Assembly: GCA_900315455.1 (NCBI GenBank)
Contig: OMZE01000007.1
Coordinates: 110,447 to 166,364 of the forward strand
DNA: 55,918 nucleotides
Source of the DNA: an uncultured Prevotellaceae bacterium
GTDB taxonomy: Bacteria > Bacteroidota > Bacteroidia > Bacteroidales > Bacteroidaceae
Direction: 5' to 3'
The position numbers and the translations under genes were made by a program. Under the pieces are notes generated by a model. It worked only from the letters and a program-made list of their open reading frames with translations. It was not told the DNA's origin and did not search any database. Below, in pieces: positions 54,998 through 55,918 of the stretch; within the stretch, counting starts at the first letter, position 1, and each line of letters starts with the position of its first letter.

Positions 54998-55225
54998 ATG
55001 GGGTCACCACATCGCAGCGCGACGCCGAAACGCGCAGGATATGTGCCGCCAAAAGCGTGTGTCGTAGGGATAGACAGTGACGGGCTCATGCAGGACGTTG
55101 TCGACGTAAGCGGCTCAGAGGGGCCGGGCACCGACCCCGACAGCCCCGTGGGTCCCGACGACCCCGATGCCGGGCTTGCCAACGGCAGCATTTGGGCCTC
55201 GCCATCCGATGGCCAAGTGCCATGA
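54998..55225 (+). CDS. Second small Asp/Pro-rich protein, paralogue
   Basis: A 75-residue frame from the ATG at 54998. After a basic N-terminus (MGSPHRSATPKRAGYVPPKA) it has LMQDVVDVSGSEGPGTDPDS and PVGPDDPDAGLANGSIW, which align with the protein at 54798-54980 from LMQ/VMQ onwards. The N-terminal halves differ, apart from the Pro/aromatic opening (YVPPKACVV against YQQPETEII). It starts 17 bases after the first stop. The start codon is uncertain. Confidence 0.55.
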   Translation: MGSPHRSATPKRAGYVPPKACVVGIDSDGLMQDVVDVSGSEGPGTDPDSPVGPDDPDAGLANGSIWASPSDGQVP

Positions 55226-55827
55226 ACAATCAGCATTCTTATATATCTACTTAGCGAGTCGGGGAGCGCCGTCATAGGTGCTCCCCAACTTGTTGGTGGG
55301 TCTTTATGCCACGGTCGGCGGCCGAAGGGAATTGAAAATCGACGTGCGAAGCGGAAGTCAAAGCCAATTCTAATCTGAAAAAGCGCATTGAAAATGCTAC
55401 TCAGAGGGTGTGTCAAATTAAATTTATAGTCGCCTACGGCGAGAAATCTTTCAAATCTATACAAATCATTCAAATCTTTTTCTTATTTGTTATTTGCTTG
55501 ATTTGTAACGATTTGTGAGATTTACTTTCCCTCGCTTCGCGAATAGTGACTGTTGGTTCTGCGCGAAACGCACTTCCTTCTTCAGTCGCCAAAGGCTAGG
55601 ACCTGTGGTCGAAGTGTTAAGCGCATTCATTCATTTTGACACACCCTCACCCATTCGCTGAATTGTTACTATTATAAAGTATAATTCAAAATATTTAAAA
55701 ATTTTTGCAAAGTATACTGAAGAATTCTTTTATGGACGCAATATCGTAATACTGCGGAGGAACTGCGGCATCACCGTCGAGGTCGCCCCTGTCTGGAAAT
55801 GGCTACTGTCATAAAAGTAGAAACGGT
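55226..55827. other. Intergenic region with IS-end-like repeats
   Basis: A 602-base stretch without a convincing gene. GGGGAGC (55261) and GCTCCCC (55280) form a weak hairpin behind the small protein gene. The MITE-like element lies at 55404-55648. The part from 55650 to 55720 is very AT-rich. Confidence 0.55.
55404..55648. mobile_element. MITE-like element with 14-bp inverted ends
   Basis: GAGGGTGTGTCAAA at 55404-55417 is the exact inverse of TTTGACACACCCTC at 55635-55648, with 217 bases and no transposase gene between them. Such ends look like those of insertion sequences. AAGCGCATT occurs just outside the left end (about 55381) and just inside the right end (about 55619). No clear target duplication is seen. 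Confidence 0.5.
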
Positions 55828-55918
55828 TTATTCTGTACTTTCCCTGATACTGTCGGCATAACGGCTCCAGCCGTTGGCTTGGCGATAGGCATCGAGTGAG
55901 CCTTTGGGAACGAATATC
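55828..55918 (-). CDS. 3' end of a BspA-like protein gene (partial)
   Basis: The last 29 codons of a minus-strand gene that runs off the window. The reading IFVPKGSLDAYRQANGW followed by SRYADSIRESTE is the standard last segment of BspA-like/LRR_5 proteins in Bacteroidetes, here ending directly at a TAA. Confidence 0.7.
   Translation of the reverse strand, partial: IFVPKGSLDAYRQANGWSRYADSIRESTE

Overview
The window comes from a Bacteroidetes chromosome, most likely Prevotella or a close relative. Four things point there: many upstream regions carry the Bacteroidetes sigma-factor promoter pattern (TTTG, 19-20 bases, TAnnTTTG); there are BspA-like leucine-rich surface proteins; the rnfBCDGEA operon is preceded by an RseC-like gene; and several genes belong to families common in Bacteroidetes (DUF4421, DUF1460, DUF4298, DUF3307, YhcH, an AddAB-type nuclease pair). 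Most of the window looks GC-rich and tightly packed. The stretch from about 50.7 to 53.7 kb is visibly more AT-rich.

Layout. 1-2.2 kb: a membrane protein, a family 2 glycosyltransferase and an acetyltransferase, then two tandem tRNA-Asp genes. 2.6-8.1 kb: a BspA-like protein, then QueH, a Gfo/Idh/MocA oxidoreductase, a DUF4421 barrel protein and a DUF1460 lipoprotein. 8.3-13.9 kb: the Rnf ion-pumping ferredoxin:NAD oxidoreductase operon. 14-15 kb: galE. 15.1-26.8 kb, minus strand: a single-module non-ribosomal peptide synthetase ending in a reductase, an MFS transporter, a small membrane protein and the two AddAB-like recombination subunits. 27-33.4 kb: a GH31 glycosidase, a MORN-repeat protein, a YhcH protein and the glycogen branching enzyme. 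33.4-36 kb: three overlapping envelope genes. 36.1-38.2 kb: groES-groEL behind a sigma-54-like promoter. 38.3-46.2 kb: a candidate small RNA or attenuator, DUF3307 and a barrel protein, a metY-cysK pair, cutC, a large secreted transglutaminase-like protein and a small lipoprotein. 46.5-50.6 kb: greA, a flavin reductase, a secreted GH13 enzyme, DUF4298 and an acetyltransferase. 50.7-55.9 kb is an accessory region with a possible modification-dependent nuclease, a mosaic BspA/MBG surface protein, two tandem Asp/Pro-rich small proteins, a MITE-like inverted repeat and the 3' end of another BspA-like gene.

The most interesting items are: the C-A-T-R synthetase next to an exporter, apparently transcribed from a promoter embedded in a tandem, partly palindromic repeat that also drives the divergent GH31 gene; a second copy of that repeat family 20 kb away; the two DVSG/DPD-type small proteins behind the BspA gene; the AT-rich nuclease gene; the sigma-54-like groESL promoter; and a secreted GH13 enzyme lacking the conserved region I His. 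No rRNA, CRISPR array or complete transposase gene was seen.
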